From CAYRFE01 sp964423645 [NCBI: uncultured bacterium] (GTDB taxonomy: Bacteria; Macinerneyibacteriota; Macinerneyibacteria; Macinerneyibacteriales): DNA of 64,000 bases. A program made the position numbers and the translations under genes. The notes under the pieces are model-generated. The model was given only the letters and a program-made list of their open reading frames with translations, was not told the origin of the DNA and did no database searches. Numbering within the stretch: the stretch's first letter is position 1; every line of letters begins with the position of its first letter. The stretch lies in the NCBI GenBank assembly GCA_964423645.1, contig CAYRFE010000004.1:49940-113939 (forward strand), in the 5' to 3' direction. This document shows positions 43,257 to 51,312 of this stretch, one piece after another.

Positions 43257-43279
43257 GTTTTCGTATAAAACTCCGATAA
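43253..43279 (+). promoter_or_regulatory. Sigma-28 (FliA) promoter of flagellin 1
   Basis: -35 TTAAGTTT (43253-43260) and -10 TCCGATAA (43272-43279) with the canonical 11-base spacing; consensus is TAAAGTTT-N11-GCCGATAA, one mismatch in each box. Start near 43287 gives a leader of about 130 bases. Confidence 0.85.
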
Positions 43280-43378
43280 CATCAAAAAGATGTAAGGAGG
43301 TGGTGTGACAACCGGAAGAGAGAAATGAACCATAGGGACTTTTGTGGACTCGAAAAAGGTTGGAACATTTAAACCACG

Positions 43379-43412
43379 CCGGAAAGGATTCCGGTGTAAA
43401 ACCCAAGGAGGG
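43379..43412 (+). promoter_or_regulatory. Leader hairpin with AGGA loop and Shine-Dalgarno of flagellin 1
   Basis: Six-base stem CCGGAA/TTCCGG with the tetraloop AGGA (43379-43394), then AAGGAGGGTGATGT before the ATG. Two GGA motifs, the first in the loop and the second in the Shine-Dalgarno, are 21 bases apart: the layout of CsrA-controlled flagellin leaders such as hag of Bacillus. The same hairpin is conserved in front of flagellin 2. Confidence 0.65.
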
Positions 43413-43418
43413 TGATGT

Positions 43419-45239
43419 ATGAGAATTAACCACAACATCCAAGCGTATGACTCTTGGAGAAACCTGAACCAAACGAACTTGAACTTGAGCGGAAACCTCA
43501 AAAAATTGTCATCCGGTTATCGTATCAACGTTGCAGCTGATGATCCTGCAGGTCTTGCTATTTCTGAAAAACTTCGTTCACAGATCGGTGGTCTTGAAGG
43601 CGCTATCGATAACTCCGGTACCGCTATTTCAATGATCCAGACCGCGGAAGGTGCGTTTTCGGAAATTCATAACTTGTTGAGCAAAATGCGTCTGTTGGCA
43701 GTAAAATCCGCAAACAGCGGCGCAAACAGCGAAACCATGTTGCAATCGAACCAGGATGAAATCCAGTCTTCTCTTCAAACGATCACACGTATTGCACAGA
43801 CCACTCAGTTTGGTGAAAAGTATTTGTTGAACGGCGATAACGGCAACACCGTTACCTCTATCAACTCATACGGCGGACTCGGCACGAACGGCTTCCGTTT
43901 GGAAGAATCAACCTTGTCAACCGGTGTACATACCATCAACCTGACAGATTTTGAGGATGCGACCGCCGCGTTTACCGCAGGTGCTGCGTCAAACAGTGGA
44001 ACACTGTACAATATTACCACCGGAACAATACGCGGTCTTGAGAGCGGTACACACCGCATTACCGTATCTGAAGCAACCTATAACTCTGCAGTAAGTGCAA
44101 AAGTAACACTTGCAGACGGTGATGTTGTTGCTCATACCGTTGTTGTAAACGTATTCGGTATTTCTGTTACTATGTTTTCAGGCTCTGCAACCACCATTAC
44201 CTATTCAGAGGGTGACGAACAGGACCTGCTCCAGAATATTGTCAATACGATCAATGCACATGCATCATTAAGCGCTGTTGACAACGGTGACGGCACTTAT
44301 TCCGTGACAATCGATGATGTCGGCTTAAAAGGTAATGTAGCGGCAACATATGACACTTTATACACCACTGCCGGGTATAGTACCGCAACAATGACCAGTT
44401 CTGATCTTACGCGAATTGGTTTTTCAGATGCAGAATCTACTCTTGGAACTGATGCTAAGATCAAACTTGACGATGGTGCATTATACACCCTTGCGTCAAC
44501 TTCTTATGCAGGCGGTACCGACAATATCCATCTTACCACAGGAACAGGCGGCGTCATTGATGTTGCATTCGGCAGTACTACTCTCCAAGGCGAGATCGTA
44601 TCGAAAGTGTATACATTCAATGTGACCGGTGCAAAAGCGAAAGCGACTCTTGACGGTAACTCAAGTGTTGTCAGTGTAAGCGCAGATGTTGAAAAACGTC
44701 TTACCTCAGGGATTGCCAACGGCGGAGAAGTTGATTTTACACTTCGTAACCTGGCCGCAACTCTTGGTACCACGACAACCGCGTCTATCGTTTTCAGTGT
44801 TGTTGATAATGCAATGCAGTTCCAGATCGGTGCAAACAGCGGACAAACCGTGAAGATCGGCGTCAATAATGTTGCCGCAGATCAAATCGGTACCGGTCTT
44901 ACGAACACTTCCGGCTTTGATAACCTTGGCGAGATAGATGTCCGTTCTGCACAAGGCGCATCGGATGCCATCGCAGTTATCGATAAAGCCATTGATGACA
45001 TATCCTCGATCCGCAGTAAACTCGGTGCGTTCCAAAAGAATACACTTGAAGCGAACTTGCGTAACTTGCAGATCAGCCGTCAGAACATGACCGCGTCTGA
45101 ATCACAGATCAGAGACGTCGACATGGCACAAGAAATGGCTGAATTCGTAAAGAACCAGATCCTTGCTCAGTCCGGTACCGCAATGCTTGCTCAGGCGAAC
45201 AGAATGCCTCAGTCAGTACTGCAATTACTCGGCGGCTAA
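43419..45239 (+). CDS. fliC: Flagellin 1
   Basis: 606 residues. D0/D1 N-terminal part 1-188 with KLSSGYRINVAADDPAGLAISEK and QTAEGAFSEIHNLL; variable central domains (190-402); C-terminal 403-606 with SAQGASDAIAVIDKAIDDISSIR and ending MPQSVLQLLGG. About twice the length of minimal flagellins, so it should carry D2/D3 surface domains. No cysteine. The first 566 and last 615 bases are nearly identical to flagellin 2, with a sharply diverged centre. Driven by the sigma-28 promoter at 43253. Secreted by the flagellar type III system; no signal peptide. Confidence 0.97.
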   Translation: MRINHNIQAYDSWRNLNQTNLNLSGNLKKLSSGYRINVAADDPAGLAISEKLRSQIGGLEGAIDNSGTAISMIQTAEGAFSEIHNLLSKMRLLAVKSANSGANSETMLQSNQDEIQSSLQTITRIAQTTQFGEKYLLNGDNGNTVTSINSYGGLGTNGFRLEESTLSTGVHTINLTDFEDATAAFTAGAASNSGTLYNITTGTIRGLESGTHRITVSEATYNSAVSAKVTLADGDVVAHTVVVNVFGISVTMFSGSATTITYSEGDEQDLLQNIVNTINAHASLSAVDNGDGTYSVTIDDVGLKGNVAATYDTLYTTAGYSTATMTSSDLTRIGFSDAESTLGTDAKIKLDDGALYTLASTSYAGGTDNIHLTTGTGGVIDVAFGSTTLQGEIVSKVYTFNVTGAKAKATLDGNSSVVSVSADVEKRLTSGIANGGEVDFTLRNLAATLGTTTTASIVFSVVDNAMQFQIGANSGQTVKIGVNNVAADQIGTGLTNTSGFDNLGEIDVRSAQGASDAIAVIDKAIDDISSIRSKLGAFQKNTLEANLRNLQISRQNMTASESQIRDVDMAQEMAEFVKNQILAQSGTAMLAQANRMPQSVLQLLGG

Positions 45240-45261
45240 TGAGGAATAGAAATAGTGCAGG

Positions 45262-45283
45262 GGGAGCGTATACTACGCTTCCC
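45262..45283 (+). other. Hairpin between flagellin 1 and flaG
   Basis: Arms GGGAGCGTA and TACGCTTCCC with a three-base loop and one bulge. It lies 22 bases after the flagellin stop and before the flaG ribosome site. No poly-T tract follows, so it may stabilise the abundant flagellin message or lower flaG expression rather than end transcription. Confidence 0.55.
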
Positions 45284-45304
45284 TTAGCGGTATAAGGAGG
45301 TAGT

Positions 45305-45706
45305 ATGGACAAAATTCAACTGAGCGGAGCGGTAACACCGATGGTGGACGCCGAGTCGTTTACAGTCCGTACAGCCCCGTCTTCTGTTTCTCAAAGCTTT
45401 TCATCTTCAGGTGTCCAAACGCTGACATCGGAAACAAAGTCGGGTAAAACAACAGAGATTGTGGCTCCCAGAGAAGTCGTCAGTAGAGAATCTATTGAAA
45501 AAATGGTAAAGGAAGCAAATGATCTGATGAAACATCTCAACAATCATCTTGAATTCTCGGTTGATTCCGAGACGAAAGACCTGATTGTTAAAATCGTTGC
45601 GACTGATACCAAACGAGTAATCCGGGAAATACCGCCTGAAGAGGTACTGCACTTGAGGCAGAAGCTTCGCGAGTTGTCCGGATTAATATTTGACGAAGAA
45701 GCCTGA
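45305..45706 (+). CDS. flaG: FlaG family protein
   Basis: 133 residues. The C-terminal 70 residues (IEKMVKEANDLMKHLNNHLEFSVD, then KDLIVKIVATDTKRVIREIPPEEVLHL) are the FlaG domain, which affects filament length. The N-terminal 60 residues are Ser/Thr/Val-rich and unstructured. ATAAGGAGG precedes the ATG. It lies between the two flagellin genes and is followed by a strong terminator, as in several polar-flagella gene clusters. Confidence 0.92.
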   Translation: MDKIQLSGAVTPMVDAESFTVRTAPSSVSQSFSSSGVQTLTSETKSGKTTEIVAPREVVSRESIEKMVKEANDLMKHLNNHLEFSVDSETKDLIVKIVATDTKRVIREIPPEEVLHLRQKLRELSGLIFDEEA

Positions 45707-45711
45707 TTAAT

Positions 45712-45746
45712 ATCGGCGGTGGCATCACCGCCGATGCATTTTTATC
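45712..45746 (+). terminator. Terminator between flaG and flagellin 2
   Basis: Perfect ten-base arms ATCGGCGGTG/CACCGCCGAT with a GCAT loop, followed by GCATTTTTATC, six bases after the flaG stop. Isolates flagellin 2 from the upstream transcript. Confidence 0.85.
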
Positions 45747-45775
45747 TATTTTTATTCTGTTTTCGTGAGTTTTTG

Positions 45776-45809
45776 CTGGAAAGGATTCCGGTGTAAATCC
45801 CAAGGAAGG
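45776..45809 (+). promoter_or_regulatory. Leader hairpin with AGGA loop and Shine-Dalgarno of flagellin 2
   Basis: CTGGAA/TTCCGG stem (one C to T change giving a U-G wobble pair) around the same AGGA tetraloop at 45776-45791, then AAGGAAGGTGATGT. The fold, though not the exact sequence, is kept, supporting a function. No sigma-28 or sigma-70 boxes of quality are seen between the terminator and this hairpin. Confidence 0.6.
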
Positions 45810-45815
45810 TGATGT

Positions 45816-47651
45816 ATGAGGATTAACCACAACATCCAAGCGTATGACTCTTGGAGAAACCTGAACCAAACGAACTTGAACTTGAGCGGAAACCTCAAAA
45901 AATTGTCATCCGGTTATCGTATCAACGTTGCAGCTGATGATCCTGCAGGTCTTGCTATTTCTGAAAAACTTCGTTCACAGATCGGTGGTCTTGAAGGCGC
46001 TATCGATAACTCCGGTACCGCTATTTCAATGATCCAGACCGCGGAAGGTGCGTTTTCGGAAATTCATAACTTGTTGAGCAAAATGCGTCTGTTGGCAGTA
46101 AAATCCGCAAACAGCGGCGCAAACAGCGAAACCATGTTGCAATCGAACCAGGATGAAATCCAGTCTTCTCTTCAAACGATCACACGTATTGCACAGACCA
46201 CTCAGTTTGGTGAAAAGTATTTGTTGAACGGCGATAACGGCAACACCGTTACCTCTATCAACTCATACGGCGGACTCGGCACGAACGGCTTCCGTTTGGA
46301 AGAATCAACCTTGTCAACCGGTGTACATACCATCAACCTGACAGATTTTGAGGATGCGACCGCCGCGTTTACCGCAGGTGCGACAGCGAACAAAGGAACG
46401 TTTTATCACGTTGTGACCAGCTCACTACGAGGTCTTGAGAGCGGTACACACAAAATCACTGTATCAGAAGCAACATACAACACTGCAGTCAGCGCAAAAG
46501 TCGATCTTTTTGACGGAGATGTAGTGGCACACACTACCGTGGTCGATATATTCGGTATTTCAGTAACCCTTTTTTCGGGTTCTGCGACTACCGTGACCTA
46601 CACAGTAGGCGATGAGCAAGACCTGCTCCAAAAAATTGTCAACGATATTAATGACAATGCCTCGTTGAGTGCAGTTGATAATGGAGACGGTACCTATTCC
46701 GTCACTATTGACAATATAACCTTAAAGGGAAATCTTTCCGCAGCATATGATACCTTTATAGGCTTACCGACTGCAGGTTCAATCAGCACAGCCGATTCAA
46801 CAAAAATGGGACTTGCAGAAGCACAAACCTCGCTCGGTGTTAATGCAACGATCGGGCTTGACGATGGACCGATCTATACCATTCCAGATGGTTATCATGA
46901 CGGTGTTTTTTGTATGGGCGGGCTACCACCCGATCCCTTCCATCTTACCACCGGCAACGGAGGCGTTATTGATATCGCGCTTGCATCATGTAGCTTCCAG
47001 TATGAATTTGTATCAAAAGTGTATACATTAAATGTCACCGGTGCAAAAGCGAAAGCGACTCTTGACGGTAACTCAAGTGTTGTCAGTGTAAGCGCAGATG
47101 TTGAAAAACGTCTTACCTCAGGGATTGCCAACGGCGGAGAAGTTGATTTTACACTTCGTAACCTGGCCGCAACTCTTGGTACCACGACAACCGCGTCTAT
47201 CGTTTTCAGTGTTGTTGATAATGCAATGCAGTTCCAGATCGGTGCAAACAGCGGACAAACCGTGAAGATCGGCGTCAATAATGTTGCCGCAGATCAAATC
47301 GGTACCGGTCTTACGAACACTTCCGGCTTTGATAACCTTGGCGAGATAGATGTCCGTTCTGCACAAGGCGCATCGGATGCCATCGCAGTTATCGATAAAG
47401 CCATTGATGACATATCCTCGATCCGCAGTAAACTCGGTGCGTTCCAAAAGAATACACTTGAAGCGAACTTGCGTAACTTGCAGATCAGCCGTCAGAACAT
47501 GACCGCGTCTGAATCACAGATCAGAGACGTCGACATGGCACAAGAAATGGCTGAATTCGTAAAGAACCAGATCCTTGCTCAGTCCGGTACCGCAATGCTT
47601 GCTCAGGCGAACAGAATGCCTCAGTCAGTACTGCAATTACTCGGAGGCTAA
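45816..47651 (+). CDS. Flagellin 2
   Basis: 611 residues. Residues 1-188 are identical to flagellin 1 and 408-611 practically identical (one silent change near the end); residues 190-407 diverge to roughly two-thirds identity by eye. The centre contains Cys366 (FCMGG) and Cys392 (ASCSF), unusual in flagellins, plus an insertion with PPDPF. Translation signals are intact (AAGGAAGG before the ATG), but the gene lies behind a terminator and lacks an evident promoter. It may be a silent donor cassette or a conditionally expressed second filament subunit. A strong terminator follows at 47686. Confidence 0.95.
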   Translation: MRINHNIQAYDSWRNLNQTNLNLSGNLKKLSSGYRINVAADDPAGLAISEKLRSQIGGLEGAIDNSGTAISMIQTAEGAFSEIHNLLSKMRLLAVKSANSGANSETMLQSNQDEIQSSLQTITRIAQTTQFGEKYLLNGDNGNTVTSINSYGGLGTNGFRLEESTLSTGVHTINLTDFEDATAAFTAGATANKGTFYHVVTSSLRGLESGTHKITVSEATYNTAVSAKVDLFDGDVVAHTTVVDIFGISVTLFSGSATTVTYTVGDEQDLLQKIVNDINDNASLSAVDNGDGTYSVTIDNITLKGNLSAAYDTFIGLPTAGSISTADSTKMGLAEAQTSLGVNATIGLDDGPIYTIPDGYHDGVFCMGGLPPDPFHLTTGNGGVIDIALASCSFQYEFVSKVYTLNVTGAKAKATLDGNSSVVSVSADVEKRLTSGIANGGEVDFTLRNLAATLGTTTTASIVFSVVDNAMQFQIGANSGQTVKIGVNNVAADQIGTGLTNTSGFDNLGEIDVRSAQGASDAIAVIDKAIDDISSIRSKLGAFQKNTLEANLRNLQISRQNMTASESQIRDVDMAQEMAEFVKNQILAQSGTAMLAQANRMPQSVLQLLGG

Positions 47652-47685
47652 TGTTTTAAAAAAGTAACGCGAAAAAGTATGAGAT

Positions 47686-47718
47686 AAAAGCGGCGGTCTT
47701 TCGGCCGCCGCTTTTTTT
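47686..47718. terminator. Bidirectional terminator between flagellin 2 and DUF3996 gene
   Basis: Stem GCGGCGGTC/GGCCGCCGC with T-rich loop, A tract before and a run of seven T residues after; also followed by T residues on the minus strand, so it terminates both converging genes. Confidence 0.9.
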
Positions 47719-47719
47719 A

Positions 47720-48205
47720 TCAAAAATAATATCGCACTCCGATACCTGCATTAAATGATAGTTCTGTTTCCGGGACAAGGTCAAATACGGGAGCTATTTC
47801 AATAAAAAAATCTATTGGTGTTGTCTTTAGTCGATAATCAACACCGATCGGGACACGCACACCAATACGCGCTTTCGTATCATTTTCATCATCGGCAACA
47901 ACTTTATCATCTTTTCCGGCAGCGATAAATCGCCCTCCAATACCGTAGTGCATATAAAGCCAATTATTTGATGTAATTTGCGCAAGATTCATTGAATGAA
48001 ACAAATAATCGACATGCAAGTGCACAGCATCGTATTTTCCGAATGACCACGCAAACCCACCGTCGATTGCCGTTGTTTTCCCTGTCCATACTTTAAAACT
48101 GAGTCCGGTCGGATCACCAAGCACAATTCCAAGCCCAAAATCGCCGGCTTTCGCCATTGATGACATAAGGACTGCCATTACCACCAAAACATAAACTTTC
48201 TTCAT
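47720..48205 (-). CDS. DUF3996 (BAPKO_0422-like) outer membrane beta-barrel protein
   Basis: 161 residues with a signal peptide (VLVVMAVLMSSMAKA). FGLGIVLGDPTGLSFKVWTG and the closing IGVRYYF with terminal Phe are typical of this small 8-stranded barrel family, described first in Borrelia. Strands alternate aromatic and polar residues (HVDYLFHS, WLYMHYGIGGRF, GVDYRL, FFIEIAPVFDL). Ends in aromatic residue as needed for BAM insertion. Genus-level ligand unknown. Confidence 0.8.
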   Translation of the reverse strand: MKKVYVLVVMAVLMSSMAKAGDFGLGIVLGDPTGLSFKVWTGKTTAIDGGFAWSFGKYDAVHLHVDYLFHSMNLAQITSNNWLYMHYGIGGRFIAAGKDDKVVADDENDTKARIGVRVPIGVDYRLKTTPIDFFIEIAPVFDLVPETELSFNAGIGVRYYF

Positions 48206-48265
48206 AGTATCACCTCGTCACGACTATACTCCTGATCATGATTAAAATCAAACTGAAACGGGGTA

Positions 48266-50947
48266 TTACTTATCCAATAACCTCCTGTAATACCGATCAA
48301 TCTCATAACCGAATTCTTTGTCATTGATGAGCTTTCGTAATTCCCGTACACGTTTTTTCCATTCTTCATCGGCAGTATCTTTTTTTTGTTTTCCCGTTAA
48401 CAGTTTTTCGACCAATTCCCTTTTACGTTTCTCGGAAGGATCCCCCGACTGCATGTCGCTTATAAGTTTTTCAAGTTTTAATTCCATTGTTTTTGACATT
48501 GATTTTTTTCGTGCGAGATCCATATCTTCTGCAATGCGGTTCATCTCATCACGTAACGCATCTATCCTTTTTTGGGTGCTTCCCTCTGATTTTTTTCCTA
48601 ATTCACCCATCTTTTCCGCCAATTCATGCTGTCGTGTTTTCAGCGAATCGCTTAATGAATTTCCATTCTCTGAATTCTCGGTCATCGAAGACATTTCGTT
48701 ACTGAGCGTTTGTTGCTGCCCCAAAATATCTTTCAACATCTCAGACAATTGGCCGGCGTTAAGCTGTTGTGCTCGTTGTTGTGACTGGTCCAATGTTTTT
48801 AACAATTGAGTAATGAGCACAAGATGTGTGTCATACACGTGCTTATAGCTTCCGCCTCGATTGAGTTGGACGCGATCAAGAAGCACAGAAAGTTCTGACA
48901 ATGAAAACATTACTTCAGGTCCGACATACAACACTCCCGCTCCTAATTCGTTTATCAATCGATCATGCAAACTCAGCATCTCTTTCATAATTACAATATC
49001 ATGCAATGTGGCAGAACCCTTCTGTATTCGTTCTTCAAAAAGATCTGACCATGCAAGAGCCTCTCCGATGATACGGATAATCACTTCACGCATCTCATCA
49101 TTTGCCTTTCCGGACATGAGATCACGCAACTTTTTCAACGAATCAAGAAGCTCTTGCTTATTATTATTCTTTGCAAATTGCGCTGCGGCGTGTTCAATCA
49201 TCGGATCCTGATTTGATCGCAGAAATTCATTCATCTTTGTATTGATTTCGCTCGGATCGGACGTATGTTCGACGGCGCTGATAAGGGCATTGAGTGCTTG
49301 CGTTTTTTTCAACTGTTTGAGCGCATCTCTAAAGTTTTTAAGCATTGATGCCACCGAATCGAGTTTTTTTTCTATTTTTTCTGTTTGCTCTTGCAACATC
49401 CGCAAATCGGTAGTTTGTAACAATTCGGCAATTTCTTCGGCAAGGGCCTTGAGTTCGGGTTGTGCGACCTCTCGAATATATCGTTCTTGATCATTATCAA
49501 GAATTGGGGCACTTTCCTTCAACATCTCACCGATATCATCAATATGCTCCTGCATTTTCTGTAATGATTCTTTCATATCTTTATTGACTTCACCGTGCAA
49601 TCGGGTTTGATCAAGCGTATGTTGGACTGAGTCGGTCAATTCTGATAATTTTTCATCATTTTTCCCTGCGGTCTCAGTTATTTCTGTTGTAAATTCCGAG
49701 ATCCGCTCATTTTTCACTTCATCGTTCATTTCCCGAAGCATTATCTCAGCACTCGAATATTGCCCTTTTATATCATACACTCGTACCGTAAGCATCATTC
49801 CGTCATATACCGCCATATTTTCAAGCGGTATGTCAAGCTGCATCTCTTGGCCGTGTATATGATTTTGTAATAACACCGTGTCCCCGTTGATCACGCGCCA
49901 CTGTGCAAGCCCCCAATCATCAGATACTGATGCCACTATTCGCCCGGGCTTTTGTGCTGAAAAATATATAACACCTTGCGATGTCAAGCATTGAATGCTC
50001 GGTCGATCATCATCTATTATTGTGTAACGGTATGATCCTGCATTATATTCTTTCACGTCATCGCGCAGACTCACTGATATTGTCTCATCCGTCAATTTTA
50101 CACGCGCAGAGATATTTTCTTGAGGAAGAATATGTGTGGTGTGCAGTCCGTTACGAACGATTACCATTCGAACAGAGTCTGATACCTTTGCATCAAAAGC
50201 CCAAACGGTATCACGAAACACAAGCCCGTCAGGGACACGCAACGCTGCATCTCGAATATACGCAGGATGTATCAGAGAGATATGGATGTCATGCATCGAA
50301 GGAAGCGGTATCATGCGAATCGTCTTTTCAAACGTCTCATTCCCTGCCCCCACCCTGATATGCAAATCTTCATGAATAACCATGGTATGCCGCACACTGA
50401 ACCCGTATTGGGAGAGTATTCTTTCGCCATTGATTGTGAGGGTATACTGAAGTTTTTCCGGTGAATATGCTGATATCGATACTGTCTCTCCTGATGAGAG
50501 CATATCCGGAATATGCGTGAAAATCACGACGGGAGACATCGGCATCATAAATACGTGAGGAAATACCAATAAAAATAATAATGCTGCAATGATTGAATAC
50601 AGCGAATACCGTATATTCAACGATAGACGGCGTATCAAATTTTTAATGTTGATATGTACAAAAATGTCTTTGAGTTCTTGCCTAAGATAATCACGGATCC
50701 CGGTATGTGTCATATAGGCATACAGATCGCGAAAACGAGGAGCTGTCACTTCACAACACCGTATGATCTGCTTTGAGATTATGATATATACGACAAGAGA
50801 TACGATCGCGAAAAGAAACGAAAACCCATACGAACCCGGACCAAAGACCAGTATGGAGAAAAGTACGCAAAACACGATAAACCAAAATCGAACGACGACC
50901 GCACTCAAACCCAAGAGTGAAAAAAATACCAGAATCCGAAGCTTCAT
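48266..50947 (-). CDS. Large membrane-anchored coiled-coil protein (DUF4175-like)
   Basis: 893 residues. Two or three N-terminal membrane helices (1-60, about 110-135), a periplasmic beta-rich part (150-430) with BatD-like strands (VVIFTHIPDMLSSGETVSISA; shortened), and a long helical region (440-880) rich in Glu, Lys and Leu, including QLNAGQLSEMLKDILGQQQTLS and repeated EKL/EKM heptads. This resembles DUF4175 proteins seen beside MoxR/Bat operons, but no MoxR or VWA gene is present in the window. Its ATG overlaps the stop of the small upstream gene (ATGA). Function unknown; possible envelope scaffold. Confidence 0.72.
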   Translation of the reverse strand: MKLRILVFFSLLGLSAVVVRFWFIVFCVLFSILVFGPGSYGFSFLFAIVSLVVYIIISKQIIRCCEVTAPRFRDLYAYMTHTGIRDYLRQELKDIFVHINIKNLIRRLSLNIRYSLYSIIAALLFLLVFPHVFMMPMSPVVIFTHIPDMLSSGETVSISAYSPEKLQYTLTINGERILSQYGFSVRHTMVIHEDLHIRVGAGNETFEKTIRMIPLPSMHDIHISLIHPAYIRDAALRVPDGLVFRDTVWAFDAKVSDSVRMVIVRNGLHTTHILPQENISARVKLTDETISVSLRDDVKEYNAGSYRYTIIDDDRPSIQCLTSQGVIYFSAQKPGRIVASVSDDWGLAQWRVINGDTVLLQNHIHGQEMQLDIPLENMAVYDGMMLTVRVYDIKGQYSSAEIMLREMNDEVKNERISEFTTEITETAGKNDEKLSELTDSVQHTLDQTRLHGEVNKDMKESLQKMQEHIDDIGEMLKESAPILDNDQERYIREVAQPELKALAEEIAELLQTTDLRMLQEQTEKIEKKLDSVASMLKNFRDALKQLKKTQALNALISAVEHTSDPSEINTKMNEFLRSNQDPMIEHAAAQFAKNNNKQELLDSLKKLRDLMSGKANDEMREVIIRIIGEALAWSDLFEERIQKGSATLHDIVIMKEMLSLHDRLINELGAGVLYVGPEVMFSLSELSVLLDRVQLNRGGSYKHVYDTHLVLITQLLKTLDQSQQRAQQLNAGQLSEMLKDILGQQQTLSNEMSSMTENSENGNSLSDSLKTRQHELAEKMGELGKKSEGSTQKRIDALRDEMNRIAEDMDLARKKSMSKTMELKLEKLISDMQSGDPSEKRKRELVEKLLTGKQKKDTADEEWKKRVRELRKLINDKEFGYEIDRYYRRLLDK

Positions 50948-51249
50948 GTACCGGCACTCGTATGTATAAACGCAAGACGATCATGAAGATACTCTTTGAA
51001 AAGAGTCGGGATATGGATCGATTCGTCAAATGATGACAATAACACAAGTAACATATACTCTCCCTGTAGTAACGGGCGCTTAGCAAAAAATATTTCTTGT
51101 TTATTTTCTTTGATCAGTGCTTCCATAGAAAAAAGATATCCCTGAATATCCGCGCCTCGTTGCGGATTACTCATGCTATTCATTTGTGATAATTTTTCAG
51201 ACAGTGTAGCGATTAATGGCGAAAGTCCTGTGGTGTCAAACGTAAACAT
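50944..51249 (-). CDS. Small protein of unknown function
   Basis: 101 residues, no signal peptide or membrane helix. Helical N-terminal half (LSPLIATLSEKLSQMNSM) and a C-terminal half with QGEYMLLVLLSSFDESIHIP. Its four-base overlap with the large coiled-coil gene downstream makes it a likely partner or chaperone of that protein. I do not recognise it. Confidence 0.6.
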   Translation of the reverse strand: MFTFDTTGLSPLIATLSEKLSQMNSMSNPQRGADIQGYLFSMEALIKENKQEIFFAKRPLLQGEYMLLVLLSSFDESIHIPTLFKEYLHDRLAFIHTSAGT

Positions 51250-51312
51250 ACTTGATTATCGACTATTTTTATAATTCATCATAGAAATTACATATCCCTC
51301 AACGGTGCACTG

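Noticed and set aside
44706-45035. 109-residue antisense frame repeated in both flagellins (also 47118-47447)
   Set aside because: Identical in the two copies only because the flagellin ends are identical; antisense to strongly supported coding sequence and Cys-rich in an implausible way.
45736-45775. Sigma-54 promoter before flagellin 2
   Set aside because: The only GG-N10-GC spacing overlaps the terminator stem and its boxes do not match TGGCAC/TTGCA.
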